A stretch of 64,000 nt of DNA from Zoogloea dura. Its GTDB lineage: Bacteria; Pseudomonadota; Gammaproteobacteria; Burkholderiales; Rhodocyclaceae. The stretch is taken from NCBI RefSeq assembly GCF_012927165.1, contig NZ_JABBGA010000013.1:78769-142768 (forward strand), written 5' to 3'. The notes beneath the pieces are model-generated. The model did not search any database. It was not told the origin of the DNA and was given only the letters and a program-made list of their open reading frames with translations. Each line of letters begins with the position of its first letter. The first letter of the stretch is position 1. Position numbers and translations under genes: made by a program. Shown piece after piece: positions 9,936 through 19,190 of the stretch.

Positions 9936-11477
9936 TTACTGGTGGTAGGCGGTTTCGCCGTGGGAGGTGATGTCGAGACCTTCCCGCTCTTCGTCTTCCG
10001 GCACCCGCAGACCGATGAACATGTCCACCAGCTTGTAGGCGATGAAGGCAACCACGGCAGACCAGACGATGGTCACGCCGACCGCGGTGGCCTGGATGAT
10101 GACCTGGTCGCTGATGGAGTAGCCGTCGGCAACCTTGTTGGCCACGTAGTCCCACACGCCGGCACCACCCAGGGACGGGGAGGCGAACACGCCGGTCAGG
10201 ATGGCACCCATGATGCCGCCGACGCCATGCACGCCGAACACGTCGAGGGAGTCGTCGGCGCCGAGCAGACGCTTCAGGCCATTCACACCCCACAGGCAGA
10301 CCACGCCAGCCAGCAGGCCGATCACGATCGCACCGACCACGCCGACCACGCCAGCCGCCGGGGTGATCGCCACCAGGCCGGCAACGGCACCGGATGCAGC
10401 GCCCAGGCCGGACGGCTTGCCCTTGATGATCCATTCGGCAAACAGCCAGGAGAGGGCCGCAGCAGCGGTGGCCACCCAGGTGTTGACCATGGCCAGGGCG
10501 GCAACGCCGTTGGCTTCCAGGGCAGAACCGGCGTTGAAGCCGAACCAGCCCACCCACAGCAGCGAGGCGCCGACGATGGTCAGGGTCAGGCTGTGCGGGG
10601 CGAAGGACTCACGGCCGTAACCGATGCGCTTGCCCACCATGAAGGCACCCACCAGGCCGGCAACGGCGGCGTTGATGTGCACCACGGTGCCGCCGGCGAA
10701 GTCGAGGGCGCCCTTCTGGAACAGGAAGCCTGCGGTCGCGTTGGCGGCCTCGGCAGCTTCGGCAGAGGTGTAGGCATCCGGGCCCGCCCAGTACCACACC
10801 ATGTGCGCCATCGGCAGGTAGCTGAAGGTGAACCACAGCACCGAGAACAGCAGCACGGCGGAGAACTTGATGCGCTCGGCGAAGGCGCCGAGGATCAGGG
10901 CCACGGTGATGGCGGCAAAGGCACCCTGGAAGATCACGTAGATGAACTCGGAGATCACCACGCCCTTGGTCCAGGTGGCGGCGACGGAGTCCGGCGTGAT
11001 GCCCTTGAGCAGGACCTTGTCCAGGCCACCAAAGAAGGCATTGCCCTCGGTGAAGGCCACGGAGTAGCCGTACAGGACCCACAGGAAGGTGATCAGCGAG
11101 AACACCGTGAACACCTGCAGGAGCACCGACAGCATGTTCTTGGCACGCACCAGGCCACCGTAGAACAGGGCCAGGCCGGGGATGGACATCATGATCACGA
11201 TCGCCGAGGCGACGATGATCCAGGCGTTGTCACCCTTGTTGGGAACGGGGGCCGGAGCGGCAGCCTCGGCGGGCGCAGCAGCGGCCTCTACCTTGGCTTC
11301 GGCTGCCGGAGCGGCAACCGGCGCTTCAGCCGGCTTGGCTTCCGCCGCGGCGGCAGCCGGGGCGGCGACGGCAGGCGCGGCGGCCGGCGCGACAGGGGCT
11401 TCCTTGTCGTCGGCCAACGCACTGCCCGCGAAGCTGACCGCCAGGGTGGTCAGCAGGGCTGTGACGATTTTTCTCAT
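9936..11477 (-). CDS. amtB: Ammonium transporter AmtB
   Basis: 513 residues from the ATG at 11477 (AGGGAG ribosome site). Signal peptide ends near residue 22 (GSALADD). Residues 23-88 are an Ala/Pro/Glu-rich linker absent from E. coli AmtB; the transporter core starts at about residue 90 (NAWIIVASAIVIMMSIPGL) with eleven hydrophobic helices and the conserved FNAGSAL segment, twin-His pore helices (DFAGGTVVHINAA; FGVHGVGGIMGA) and a cytoplasmic tail that in homologues docks GlnK. It moves ammonium across the inner membrane. It is the last gene of the porin-glnK-amtB operon, 16 bp after glnK. Confidence 0.95.
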   Translation of the reverse strand: MRKIVTALLTTLAVSFAGSALADDKEAPVAPAAAPAVAAPAAAAAEAKPAEAPVAAPAAEAKVEAAAAPAEAAAPAPVPNKGDNAWIIVASAIVIMMSIPGLALFYGGLVRAKNMLSVLLQVFTVFSLITFLWVLYGYSVAFTEGNAFFGGLDKVLLKGITPDSVAATWTKGVVISEFIYVIFQGAFAAITVALILGAFAERIKFSAVLLFSVLWFTFSYLPMAHMVWYWAGPDAYTSAEAAEAANATAGFLFQKGALDFAGGTVVHINAAVAGLVGAFMVGKRIGYGRESFAPHSLTLTIVGASLLWVGWFGFNAGSALEANGVAALAMVNTWVATAAAALSWLFAEWIIKGKPSGLGAASGAVAGLVAITPAAGVVGVVGAIVIGLLAGVVCLWGVNGLKRLLGADDSLDVFGVHGVGGIMGAILTGVFASPSLGGAGVWDYVANKVADGYSISDQVIIQATAVGVTIVWSAVVAFIAYKLVDMFIGLRVPEDEEREGLDITSHGETAYHQ

Positions 11478-11493
11478 GATTGAAGGCTCCCTT

Positions 11494-11886
<393 letters not shown>

Positions 11887-12639
11887 TTAGAAAGTACGGG
11901 TGATGGACAGAACCACGCGGTCCTTGCCCAGATCCTTGCCCAGCAGGTTGGTGTACCAGACACTGGAGGCATTGGTGGTGACGTAGCTGAGGCCGACCAC
12001 GGTGCCGCTGAAGTCCTTGGTCACGCCGAGCTTGTAGTCGGTGTAGGAGGCGCCGTCGGACGAATTGCCGTTCACCTTCTGGCGGCCCACGTGGGCGACC
12101 AGGTTCACGCTGGGGACCAGCTCGTAGTTGGCGGTCAGGTCCAGGTAGCCGGAGTTGCGCGAACCAACCCAGCCGAACAGGTCGCTGAAGGAGTGGGAGT
12201 ACTTCAGGGTCAGGATGCTGTAAGTCCCGGCCACGTAGCCTTCCAGGGTGTTCGGGTTGTTGCCGTAGCCGGTGCCCGGGTAGAAGTACTGCAGCAGACC
12301 CACGTCGTAGCCGAAGTCGCCGACGGTGTTCTTGAAGCCACCGTAGAAGTCCATCTCGAGGCTGTTGCTGACGGTGGAGTTGCCGTCGGTCAGCCAGGAC
12401 ACGTTGGACGCCCAGGTGCCCACATACAGGCCGCTGGAATGCGCGTAATCAAAACCACCCTGCACAGCCGGCTTGCGGTTGGTCTGACCGATGCCACGGT
12501 AGACATACTCGGAGGCGAAGCCGATGTTGCTGGTGAAGGTGTGCTCGGGAGCCGGCGCAGCCGCTTGGGCATGAGCCAGGGTCGGGAGAACGATGCTGGC
12601 AGCAGCGATCAGGGCGGAGGCGATGACGGTCTTGCGCAT
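11887..12639 (-). CDS. TorF family putative outer-membrane porin
   Basis: 250 residues from the ATG at 12639, chosen because an AGGAGA site lies 8 nt upstream and a signal peptide follows (cleavage near residue 25, AHAQA). The mature protein has the family opening SNIGFASEYVYRGI, alternating beta strands and a C-terminal Phe (SITRTF), the outer-membrane sorting signal. TorF-type porins precede glnK-amtB in many Betaproteobacteria; a role in letting ammonium or another nitrogen source cross the outer membrane is inferred from co-regulation. First gene of the operon, 54 bp before glnK. Confidence 0.88.
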   Translation of the reverse strand: MRKTVIASALIAAASIVLPTLAHAQAAAPAPEHTFTSNIGFASEYVYRGIGQTNRKPAVQGGFDYAHSSGLYVGTWASNVSWLTDGNSTVSNSLEMDFYGGFKNTVGDFGYDVGLLQYFYPGTGYGNNPNTLEGYVAGTYSILTLKYSHSFSDLFGWVGSRNSGYLDLTANYELVPSVNLVAHVGRQKVNGNSSDGASYTDYKLGVTKDFSGTVVGLSYVTTNASSVWYTNLLGKDLGKDRVVLSITRTF

Positions 12640-12682
12640 GATGGAGATTCTCCTGGTAATCAAAGTTGGCGAATCACATTTA

Positions 12683-12697
12683 GCAATCGATGTGCCA
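12683..12697 (-). promoter_or_regulatory. Sigma-54 promoter of porin-glnK-amtB
   Basis: On the minus strand the sequence TGGCAC-ATCGA-TTGC (12697 down to 12683) matches the sigma-54 -24/-12 consensus TGGCAC-N5-TTGC exactly. The predicted transcription start is about 12671, 32 bp before the porin ATG. Nitrogen-limited induction through NtrC is expected. Confidence 0.88.
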
Positions 12698-12774
12698 GTT
12701 TGTAAAAAACATATGCTTTCAAGCAGATGCGCGAGAATCCGGGCATCTGCTGCGTTGCAGGAAAATTGATGCGC

Positions 12775-12820
12775 GCACCAAGTTGGCATCATGCACCAAT
12801 AACGGGCGCCGATTTGGTGC
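12775..12820 (-). promoter_or_regulatory. Two NtrC-like enhancer dyads
   Basis: GCACC-AAGTT-GGCAT at 12775-12789 and GCGCC-GATTT-GGTGC at 12806-12820 both resemble the NtrC dyad GCACC-N5-GGTGC; the second has a single mismatch. Their centres are 31 bp apart (about three helical turns) and lie near -111 and -142 relative to the predicted sigma-54 start, much like the strong NtrC sites of enteric glnA. Other GGTGC/GCACC half-sites overlap the region. Confidence 0.65.
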
Positions 12821-12926
12821 GCGCACGCCGGCCGCCCATCCTCCAGGCCGGTGCTAAACTTTCATTCAAACCGGGCCGCCCCCTGCGGCCCACCCCGGAT
12901 TCCCCATTTTCAGGAGGTACGCAGCC

Positions 12927-13187
12927 ATGGCCAATCCCAGGATCCTCGACGAACTCGGCGCAAAGGTGTCCGAACTGCTCGCCAGCAGCCCCGCGAAAGA
13001 CATCGAGAAGAACGCCAAGGCCCTGCTCGCCAGCGGCTTCTCCAAGCTCGACCTGGTCACCCGCGAAGAATTCGAAGTGCAGAAGGAAGTCCTCATCCGC
13101 ACCCGCGAGAAGCTCACCGAGCTTGAGCACCGGGTTGCCCGCCTGGAAGCCGAGCTGGCTTCGCGCCCGCCTGCAGCGGGGGTCTGA
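12927..13187 (+). CDS. ubiK: UbiK family ubiquinone-biosynthesis accessory factor
   Basis: 86 residues, cytoplasmic. Residues about 5-80 match the BMFP/UbiK (YqiC) family: an amphipathic N-terminal helix then a C-terminal coiled coil (VQKEVLIRTREKLTELEHRV, then RLEAELA). UbiK assists the soluble Ubi complex in aerobic ubiquinone synthesis. An AGGAGGT ribosome site lies upstream of the ATG. Divergent from the glnK-amtB operon. Confidence 0.9.
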   Translation: MANPRILDELGAKVSELLASSPAKDIEKNAKALLASGFSKLDLVTREEFEVQKEVLIRTREKLTELEHRVARLEAELASRPPAAGV

Positions 13188-13309
13188 ACCACCCCGCCGC
13201 CCGGCGGTCGACCCAGGGGCGCTCCGGCGCCCCTTGTCTTTGCAGCTGCGGCCTCGCCGAGCCCGCCTGTCCTTCACCCCGGCCTTCCCCTCGCCCCAAG
13301 GAGCCCCGC

Positions 13310-13876
13310 TTGAAACCCATCCTCGCCCTGCTGGCCCTCTGCGCCGCCCCGGCCCTGGCAGCACCCGTCAACTACACCATCGACAGCAACCACACCTTCC
13401 CGCTCTTCGAGACGGACCACCTGGGTTTCTCCACCCAGCGCGGCCGCTTCAACAAGACCAGCGGCAAGATCATCCTCGACAGCGCCGCCCGCAAGGGATC
13501 GGTGGAGGTCAGCATCGACGCGGCGTCCATTGACATGGGCTTCGCCAAATGGAACGAAAACATGCGTGGCGAGGGATTCTTCAACACCGCCGAGTTCCCG
13601 GTGATCAGCTTCAAGTCCGAGCAGCTGCGCTTCGAGGGCGACAAGCCGGTGGCCGCCGAAGGCACGCTGACCCTGCTCGGCGTGAGCCGCCCGGTCACCC
13701 TCACCCTGGCGCGCTTCCACTGTGCCCCGCACCCCCTCAACAAGCGCGAGACCTGCGGCGCCGACATCACCGCCCGGATCAAGCGTTCGGAGTTCGGCAT
13801 GAGCAAGAACATTCCGTCGGTGAGCGACGAAGTCCGCCTGCTGATCGCCGTCGAAGCCTTCCGCGATGCCCCCTGA
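13310..13876 (+). CDS. YceI family periplasmic protein
   Basis: 188 residues from a TTG start, supported by AAGGAG 7 nt upstream and an immediate signal peptide (cleavage after PALAA near residue 18). The mature protein is a YceI lipocalin-like barrel: it opens with YTIDSNHTFPLFET and has the FNTAEFPVISFKSE strand pair typical of the family. YceI proteins bind isoprenoid or fatty-amide lipids in the periplasm; the ligand here is unknown. Two cysteines near residues 142-151 could form a disulfide. Confidence 0.88.
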   Translation: MKPILALLALCAAPALAAPVNYTIDSNHTFPLFETDHLGFSTQRGRFNKTSGKIILDSAARKGSVEVSIDAASIDMGFAKWNENMRGEGFFNTAEFPVISFKSEQLRFEGDKPVAAEGTLTLLGVSRPVTLTLARFHCAPHPLNKRETCGADITARIKRSEFGMSKNIPSVSDEVRLLIAVEAFRDAP

Positions 13877-13948
13877 GGCATGACAGGCTGATACCGCCGG
13901 GCGCCGGTCCCGGCTACACTCCCGGCTTTACCCATTCTGGGACATGCC

Positions 13949-15448
13949 GTGAGCCTGGCTCTCCTGACAAGCCGTGCCCTGGTCGGCCTCCTCGCCCCGG
14001 AGGTCACCGTCGAAGTGCACCTGGCCAACGGCCTGCCGGCCTTCACCCTGGTCGGCCTGCCCGACGTGGAGGTGCGCGAAGCCCGCGACCGGGTCCGCGC
14101 CGCGCTGCAGACCGCCTGCTTTGAATTCCCGCAGCGGCGCATCACCGTGAACCTGGCGCCCGCCGACCTGCCCAAGGAGGGCGGCTGCTTCGACCTTCCG
14201 ATCGCCCTCGGCATCCTCGCCGCCTCCGGGCAGATCCCTGCCGACGGGCTGGCCCGCTATGAATTTGCCGGCGAGCTGTCCCTCACCGGCGAGCTCCGCC
14301 CGGTGCGCGGCGCCCTGGCCCTGGCGCGCCAGGCCTGCAGCAGCGGGCGCACCCTGATCCTGCCCGCCGCCAACGCCCCCGAGGCGGCCCTGGTGCACGG
14401 CGTGCGCCTGCTGCCCGCCGCCAGCCTGCTCGCCGTTGCCGCCCACCTGTGCGGCCACACCCCGCTGCCCGCCTATGCCGGCGAGCCGCTGGCGGCTCCG
14501 CCGGCCTACCCCGACCTGGCCGACGTGAAGGGCCAGCTGCAGGCCCGCCGGGCCCTCGAGGTGGCCGCCAGCGGCCAGCATTCACTCTTGCTCTTCGGCC
14601 CGCCCGGCACCGGCAAGTCGATGCTGGCCCAGCGCCTGGCCGGCCTCCTGCCGCCGATGAGCGACGACGAAGCGCTGGAGAGCGCCGCCATCCTGTCGGT
14701 GGAGGGCAGCTTCCATCCCGGGCTGTGGAGCCTCCGGCCGCTGCGCGCGCCGCACCACTCCGCGTCCACCGCGGCCCTGGTGGGCGGCGGCAGCACGCCG
14801 CGCCCCGGCGAGATCAGCCTGGCCCACAACGGGGTGCTGTTCCTGGATGAACTGCCCGAGTTCGAGAAGCGCGTGCTGGAGGCCCTGCGCGAGCCCCTCG
14901 AGAGTGGCCACATCACCATCTCGCGGGCGGCCCGGCGGGCCGAGTTTCCGGCCCGCTTCCAGCTCGTGGCGGCGATGAACCCCTGCCCCTGTGGCTACCA
15001 CGGGCACCCGGACGGACGCTGCCGGTGCACGCCGGAGCAGATCGCCCGCTACCACCACAAACTCTCCGGCCCGCTGCTCGACCGCATCGACCTGATGCTG
15101 GAGGTGCCAGCCCTGCCGGCCAGCGAACTGCAGTCGGCAGCCCCGGGCGAGGCCTCGGCCACCGTCCGCGAGCGGATCGCCGCGGCCCGGGCTCTGCAGC
15201 AGGCCCGCCAGGGCAAACCCAACGCGCTGCTGGCCGGTGCCGAGATCGACCGCTGGTGCATGCCCGACGCCGGCGGCGCGCGGCTGCTGGCCAGCGCCAT
15301 CGACCGGCTCGGCCTGTCGGCCCGCGGCTACCATCGGATCCTGAAGGTCGCGCGTACAATTGCAGACATGAACGGCGTCGATACTGTCTGCGCCCCCCAT
15401 GTGGCCGAGGCGGTGCAGAGCCGGCGCGGCCCGGGCACCACCCCCTAA
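13949..15448 (+). CDS. yifB: YifB/ComM family Mg-chelatase-like AAA+ ATPase
   Basis: 499 residues from a GTG start. An N-terminal S5-fold/ChlI-like region (FTLVGLPDVEVREARDRVRA) is followed by an AAA+ domain with Walker A GPPGTGKS near residue 217, Walker B VLFLDELPEF near 297, and the C-terminal MgCh domain with Cys-rich NPCPCGYHG...GRCRC segment. ComM is a helicase that promotes branch migration during natural transformation, so this may reflect competence; no other competence genes are in the window. A TACACT -10-like box lies at 13915-13920. Confidence 0.92.
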   Translation: MSLALLTSRALVGLLAPEVTVEVHLANGLPAFTLVGLPDVEVREARDRVRAALQTACFEFPQRRITVNLAPADLPKEGGCFDLPIALGILAASGQIPADGLARYEFAGELSLTGELRPVRGALALARQACSSGRTLILPAANAPEAALVHGVRLLPAASLLAVAAHLCGHTPLPAYAGEPLAAPPAYPDLADVKGQLQARRALEVAASGQHSLLLFGPPGTGKSMLAQRLAGLLPPMSDDEALESAAILSVEGSFHPGLWSLRPLRAPHHSASTAALVGGGSTPRPGEISLAHNGVLFLDELPEFEKRVLEALREPLESGHITISRAARRAEFPARFQLVAAMNPCPCGYHGHPDGRCRCTPEQIARYHHKLSGPLLDRIDLMLEVPALPASELQSAAPGEASATVRERIAAARALQQARQGKPNALLAGAEIDRWCMPDAGGARLLASAIDRLGLSARGYHRILKVARTIADMNGVDTVCAPHVAEAVQSRRGPGTTP

Positions 15449-15467
15449 ATCCCTCAGGAGTACTTCA

Positions 15468-15863
15468 GTGCCATCGTCCTTCCCCGCCACCGCACCGCGC
15501 TCGTCGAAGTGGCTGCTCTGGCTCATCGGCTGCGTGATCGTGCTGGCCGGCCTGTTCGCCGGCTACACCTGGCTGGTCCTCAGCTGGAGCTACTCATCCG
15601 GCGAGCGGGCCGGCTACGTGCAGAAGTTTTCCCAGAAGGGCTGGCTGTGCAAGACCTGGGAGGGCGAGCTGGCGATCGTCGCGATCCCCGGCAGCCTGCC
15701 GGAGATATTCAAGTTCACGGTGCGCGACGACAAGGTGGCGGCCAGCATCAACACCTTGATGGGCAAGCGTGTGGCCTTGTCCTACGACCAGCACGTGGGC
15801 GTACCGTCCACCTGCTTTGGTGAAACCGGCTACTACGTCGACAGTATCCACTCCGTCGAGTAA
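15468..15863 (+). CDS. Conserved single-pass membrane protein
   Basis: 131 residues from a GTG at 15468 preceded by AGGAG. A membrane helix spans about residues 14-37 (WLLWLIGCVIVLAGLFAGY). The rest is a small extracytoplasmic domain with two cysteines (KGWLCKTWEGE and PSTCFGETGYY). Related proteins in Betaproteobacteria are sometimes mislabelled 6-phosphogluconate dehydrogenase; nothing here supports that enzyme. Function unknown. It is 19 bp downstream of yifB and probably co-transcribed. Confidence 0.75.
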   Translation: MPSSFPATAPRSSKWLLWLIGCVIVLAGLFAGYTWLVLSWSYSSGERAGYVQKFSQKGWLCKTWEGELAIVAIPGSLPEIFKFTVRDDKVAASINTLMGKRVALSYDQHVGVPSTCFGETGYYVDSIHSVE

Positions 15864-15962
15864 GCGCCTCCCGGCCGCCCGACGGCACTTGCCGCACGAC
15901 CCGCCGGGCTGAAGGTGATCCAGCCTGCCCCGGGTGCCCCGCCCCCTTTCCGGAATTCCCCG

Positions 15963-17165
15963 ATGCCTTACGCCCAACTGGCGATGCTCCTCGCGGCGCT
16001 CGCCACCGTCGGTCCCTTTTCGATCGACACCTACCTGCCGGCGCTGCACGCCATCGGCAGCGACTTGCAGGCCGACCCGGTACAGGTCCAGCAGACCCTC
16101 ACCGCGTACATGCTGCCAATGGGCATCATGGTGTTGTGGCACGGCGCCTTTTCCGACGCCTGGGGCCGCAAACCGGTGATCCTGGTGTCGATGCTGCTGT
16201 TCATGCTGGCCTCGGTGGTCTGCGTGCTGGCCACCAGCATCGAGGCCCTGCTGGTCGGCCGCGCCCTGCAAGGCATCAGCGCGGGCGCCGGCATGGTGGT
16301 GGGACGGGCCATCGTCCGCGACCTGATGGAGGGCCCCCGCGCCCAGCGCCTGATGAGCCACGTGAGCATGGCCTTCGCCATCGGGCCGGCGATTGCTCCG
16401 GTGCTGGGCGGGTGGATCCACACCGCCTTCGGCTGGCGCGCCATCTTTGTCTTCCTGGCCCTGCTCGGCCTCGCCCTGGCCGCCCTCACCGCCTGGAAGC
16501 TGCCCGAGACCCATTCGCCGGCAGCACGCCAGCCGCTGCACCCGGGGCCCCTGGCGCGGCGCTACGGCCAGGTGTTCACGACGCCGGGCTTCCTGCTGCT
16601 GACCTTCGCGGTGGGGCTCAACTTCAACGGCTTCTTCATCTATGTGCTGTCGGCCCCGGTGTTCCTGATGCGCCACCTGGGGCTGGGCGAGACTGAGTTC
16701 GGCTGGATGTTCATCCCCGGGGTGATGGGCATGATGTGCGGCTCGGCCCTGTCGGCCCGCCTGGCCGGCCGCCTGCCGCCGCCGCGCACCATCGCCCTGG
16801 GCTTTGCCCTGATGCTGCTGGCCGCCGTCGCCAACCTGGCGGTCAGCTTCCTGATGCAGCCGGGCCTGCCCCAGTCGGTGCTGCCCATCGTGCTGTACAA
16901 CTTCGGCATGGCCGTCGCAATGCCCAGCCTGACCTTGCTGGCCCTCGATCACTTCCCCACCCACCGCGGCCTTGCCGCCAGCTGCCAGAGCTTCCTGCAG
17001 ATGCTGGTGGGCGCGCTCACCGCCGGCGTGGTGGCGCCGGCCCTGTGGGACACCCCCGGCGGCCTGGCCGGCAGCATGGCCACCTATCTGGTGCTGGGGC
17101 TGTGCTGCTTCGCAACCTGGTGGCGGCAGTTCCATTGCCGCCGCAGCGGTGCCGAAGCGGCATGA
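15963..17165 (+). CDS. Bcr/CflA family multidrug efflux MFS transporter
   Basis: 400 residues with twelve predicted membrane helices. Family markers include GPFSIDTYLPALHAIG in helix 1 and the loop GAFSDAWGRKPVIL between helices 2 and 3, typical of Bcr/CflA drug:proton antiporters. The ATG at 15963 is chosen over an upstream GTG at 15915 because homologues begin close to helix 1. It overlaps the next gene by 4 bp (ATGA), so the two are translationally coupled. Confidence 0.88.
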   Translation: MPYAQLAMLLAALATVGPFSIDTYLPALHAIGSDLQADPVQVQQTLTAYMLPMGIMVLWHGAFSDAWGRKPVILVSMLLFMLASVVCVLATSIEALLVGRALQGISAGAGMVVGRAIVRDLMEGPRAQRLMSHVSMAFAIGPAIAPVLGGWIHTAFGWRAIFVFLALLGLALAALTAWKLPETHSPAARQPLHPGPLARRYGQVFTTPGFLLLTFAVGLNFNGFFIYVLSAPVFLMRHLGLGETEFGWMFIPGVMGMMCGSALSARLAGRLPPPRTIALGFALMLLAAVANLAVSFLMQPGLPQSVLPIVLYNFGMAVAMPSLTLLALDHFPTHRGLAASCQSFLQMLVGALTAGVVAPALWDTPGGLAGSMATYLVLGLCCFATWWRQFHCRRSGAEAA

Positions 17166-17845
17166 ACTGGGCGGAGCCCATTGATCTGTACTGCGAGCGC
17201 ACCGACGCCAGCCTGTGGTCGGAGCCCCTCAACGCGGTCAGCAACCTGGGCTTCCTGCTGGTCGCGGCCTTGCTGTGGCAGCGCAGCCGTGGCCGGGGAC
17301 GGGATCTGCAAGGGCTCAGCGGGCTGATCTTCGCCATCGGCGCGGGCAGCCTGGTCTTCCATACGCTGGCCACGCGCTGGGCGGCACTGCTGGACATCGC
17401 CTTCATCGCGCTGTTCGTGCTGGTCTTCCATCAGCGCTTGCAGGTTCGCCTGCAGGGCGCGGGCAACGCCAGGGCCGGCGCGGGAACGGCTGTCTTCGTG
17501 GCGCTGGCGGCCGTCTTCGTCGGGGCGACACGGGCCCTGCCGCCGCTCCCTCTGAACGGCTCGGAGATCTACCTGCCGCCGTTCGTGCTGCTGCTGTGGT
17601 GTGCGGTGGCAACCCGCCAGGCCCAGCCGGCCGCGGCCCGCTGGCTGGCCAAGGCGGCCGGGCTGTTCGTCCTCAGCCTGGCCTGCCGGGCCAGCGACAC
17701 GCTGCTGTGCGGCCTGTGGCCCGCCGGCACCCATGTGGGCTGGCACCTGCTCAATGCCGCGGTGCTGTATTGCTGCATGCAGGCCCTGCTGGCAGGCCTG
17801 CCGGCGCCGCGGGCACAGGCGGCGGGCCGGACGCCGCGGGCCTGA
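17162..17845 (+). CDS. Ceramidase-family (CREST superfamily) membrane protein
   Basis: 227 residues with about seven membrane helices. The N-terminus IDLYCERTDASLWSEPLNAVSN, the FHTLATRWA segment near residue 62 and the late GWHLLNA helix carry the Glu/Ser/His residues expected of the alkaline-ceramidase/CREST metal-hydrolase fold (PF05875). The bacterial substrate is unknown; members may hydrolyse lipid amides. It starts inside the stop of the upstream MFS gene (ATGA), so a shared role in handling a hydrophobic compound is possible but unproven. Confidence 0.75.
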   Translation: MNWAEPIDLYCERTDASLWSEPLNAVSNLGFLLVAALLWQRSRGRGRDLQGLSGLIFAIGAGSLVFHTLATRWAALLDIAFIALFVLVFHQRLQVRLQGAGNARAGAGTAVFVALAAVFVGATRALPPLPLNGSEIYLPPFVLLLWCAVATRQAQPAAARWLAKAAGLFVLSLACRASDTLLCGLWPAGTHVGWHLLNAAVLYCCMQALLAGLPAPRAQAAGRTPRA

Positions 17846-17907
17846 GCCGCCACGGAGGCCCCCCGCGCCAGCCAGGTCGCTCCGCCGCCGGCAGCGCCCC
17901 CGACGCT

Positions 17908-19167
17908 TCAGCTGAAGCTGTCGGCAAACAAGTTCTTCGCCCAGCCGAACATGTCCTTGTAGTGGCCGGCAGTGGGCGCCGGCGCCTCCGCCAGGGTGTT
18001 GGCCACCGGCTTCATCAGGCCACTGGCGGCATCGTAGCCAAACACCACGGTCAGCCACGAGGCGGTGGTGGCGGTGATCGGGCTGTAACAGGCCGAGCTC
18101 GTCATCGGCGCGGGGTCGGGCTGCTCGCCGGCGAAGTAACGCACCAGCGCATCGGCGCAGACCTTGGCCTGAGCGTTGGCCATGTGGCCGGACTTGGGCT
18201 GGCCGGTCCCCTGGGAATCGCCGATCACGTGCACATTGGGAACCACCCTGGATTCGTAGCTGAGGGGGTTGACCGGCGCCCAGCGGGTGGCCGGGTCGCT
18301 GCCGAGAAGTCCGGCGGCGGCCACCAGCTTGCCCGCACGCTGGGGCGGGATGATGTTGGCCGCATCGAAGGGCACGGACTCCCAGTTGGTGACGACCTTC
18401 TTGCCCGCCCAATCCACCGACAGGACCTCGGAGTTCGGCCGATAGTCGATCACCCCTGCGTAGGTGGTCTGGAAGGCCGTGTGGAAGGTGTGGGGCTCGG
18501 CCACCACGTCGGAGTTGGCGTCCAGCACGATGACCCTGCCGGCACGGCGGCGACGCAGCAGGCTGTCGGCGAGCAGGCAGGCGCGCTCGTAGGGCCCCGG
18601 CGGGCAGCGGTAAGGCGCCTTGGGGATGGACATCACGAAGGTGCCACCCGCCGGCACGGAATCCAGCTGGGCCTTGAGCGCCAGAGTCTGCGGGCCGGCC
18701 TGCCAGGCGTGGGGAAGCACGGCGCTGTCGAGCCCGGGGATGCTGTCGAAATCGATGCCCGGCGCCAACACCAGCTTGTCGTAGGGCAGCCTGGATCCGT
18801 TGGCGGTGAGGACCACCCGGCTGACCGGATCGATGCTGACGGCCCGATCGGCCACGATGTTGACACCGTACTTGCTGCGCAGGTTGTCATAGCGCAGGGT
18901 GATGGTGCTCATGCCCACCGCGCCGGTCATCACCAGGTTGCTGAGGATGCACGAGACATGGCCGGGGTTGGGCTCCACCAGGCTCACCTGGATGGCCGGA
19001 TTCCACATCCGGACGTACTTGGCCACGGTGGCACCGGCAAAGCCGCCACCGATCACGACGACCCGCGGGGCGGCAGCCTGGGCAGGGGTGGTGGCGGACA
19101 GGGCGCCTGTGGCCACCAGGGCTCCGGAAGCCTGCAGAAGCTTGCGACGATTATGCGAGAACATCAT
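17908..19167 (-). CDS. fccB: Flavocytochrome c sulfide dehydrogenase, flavoprotein subunit (FccB-like)
   Basis: 419 residues. A Tat signal (RRKLLQASGALVATGAL) ends near residue 32, followed by a Rossmann FAD motif VVVIGGGFAGAT. The redox-active cysteine pair of FCSD/SQR enzymes can be seen in HVSCILSNLV (near residue 71) and PYRCPPGPYERA, and the FCSD C-terminal flavin-binding domain is present. The enzyme oxidises sulfide to sulfur/polysulfide in the periplasm, passing electrons to the cytochrome encoded next door (19191-19556, 23 bp upstream). Confidence 0.88.
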   Translation of the reverse strand: MMFSHNRRKLLQASGALVATGALSATTPAQAAAPRVVVIGGGFAGATVAKYVRMWNPAIQVSLVEPNPGHVSCILSNLVMTGAVGMSTITLRYDNLRSKYGVNIVADRAVSIDPVSRVVLTANGSRLPYDKLVLAPGIDFDSIPGLDSAVLPHAWQAGPQTLALKAQLDSVPAGGTFVMSIPKAPYRCPPGPYERACLLADSLLRRRRAGRVIVLDANSDVVAEPHTFHTAFQTTYAGVIDYRPNSEVLSVDWAGKKVVTNWESVPFDAANIIPPQRAGKLVAAAGLLGSDPATRWAPVNPLSYESRVVPNVHVIGDSQGTGQPKSGHMANAQAKVCADALVRYFAGEQPDPAPMTSSACYSPITATTASWLTVVFGYDAASGLMKPVANTLAEAPAPTAGHYKDMFGWAKNLFADSFS

Positions 19168-19190
19168 TTCTCCCTTTCTGTGCGGTGGGC

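Noticed and set aside
9909..11483. 524-codon frame antisense to amtB
   Set aside because: Composition is a His/Gly/Asp-rich shadow of AmtB codons; no motif.
15353..15360. TACAAT -10-like box near the end of yifB
   Set aside because: It lies inside the coding sequence over 100 bp before the next start, with no -35; chance is more likely.
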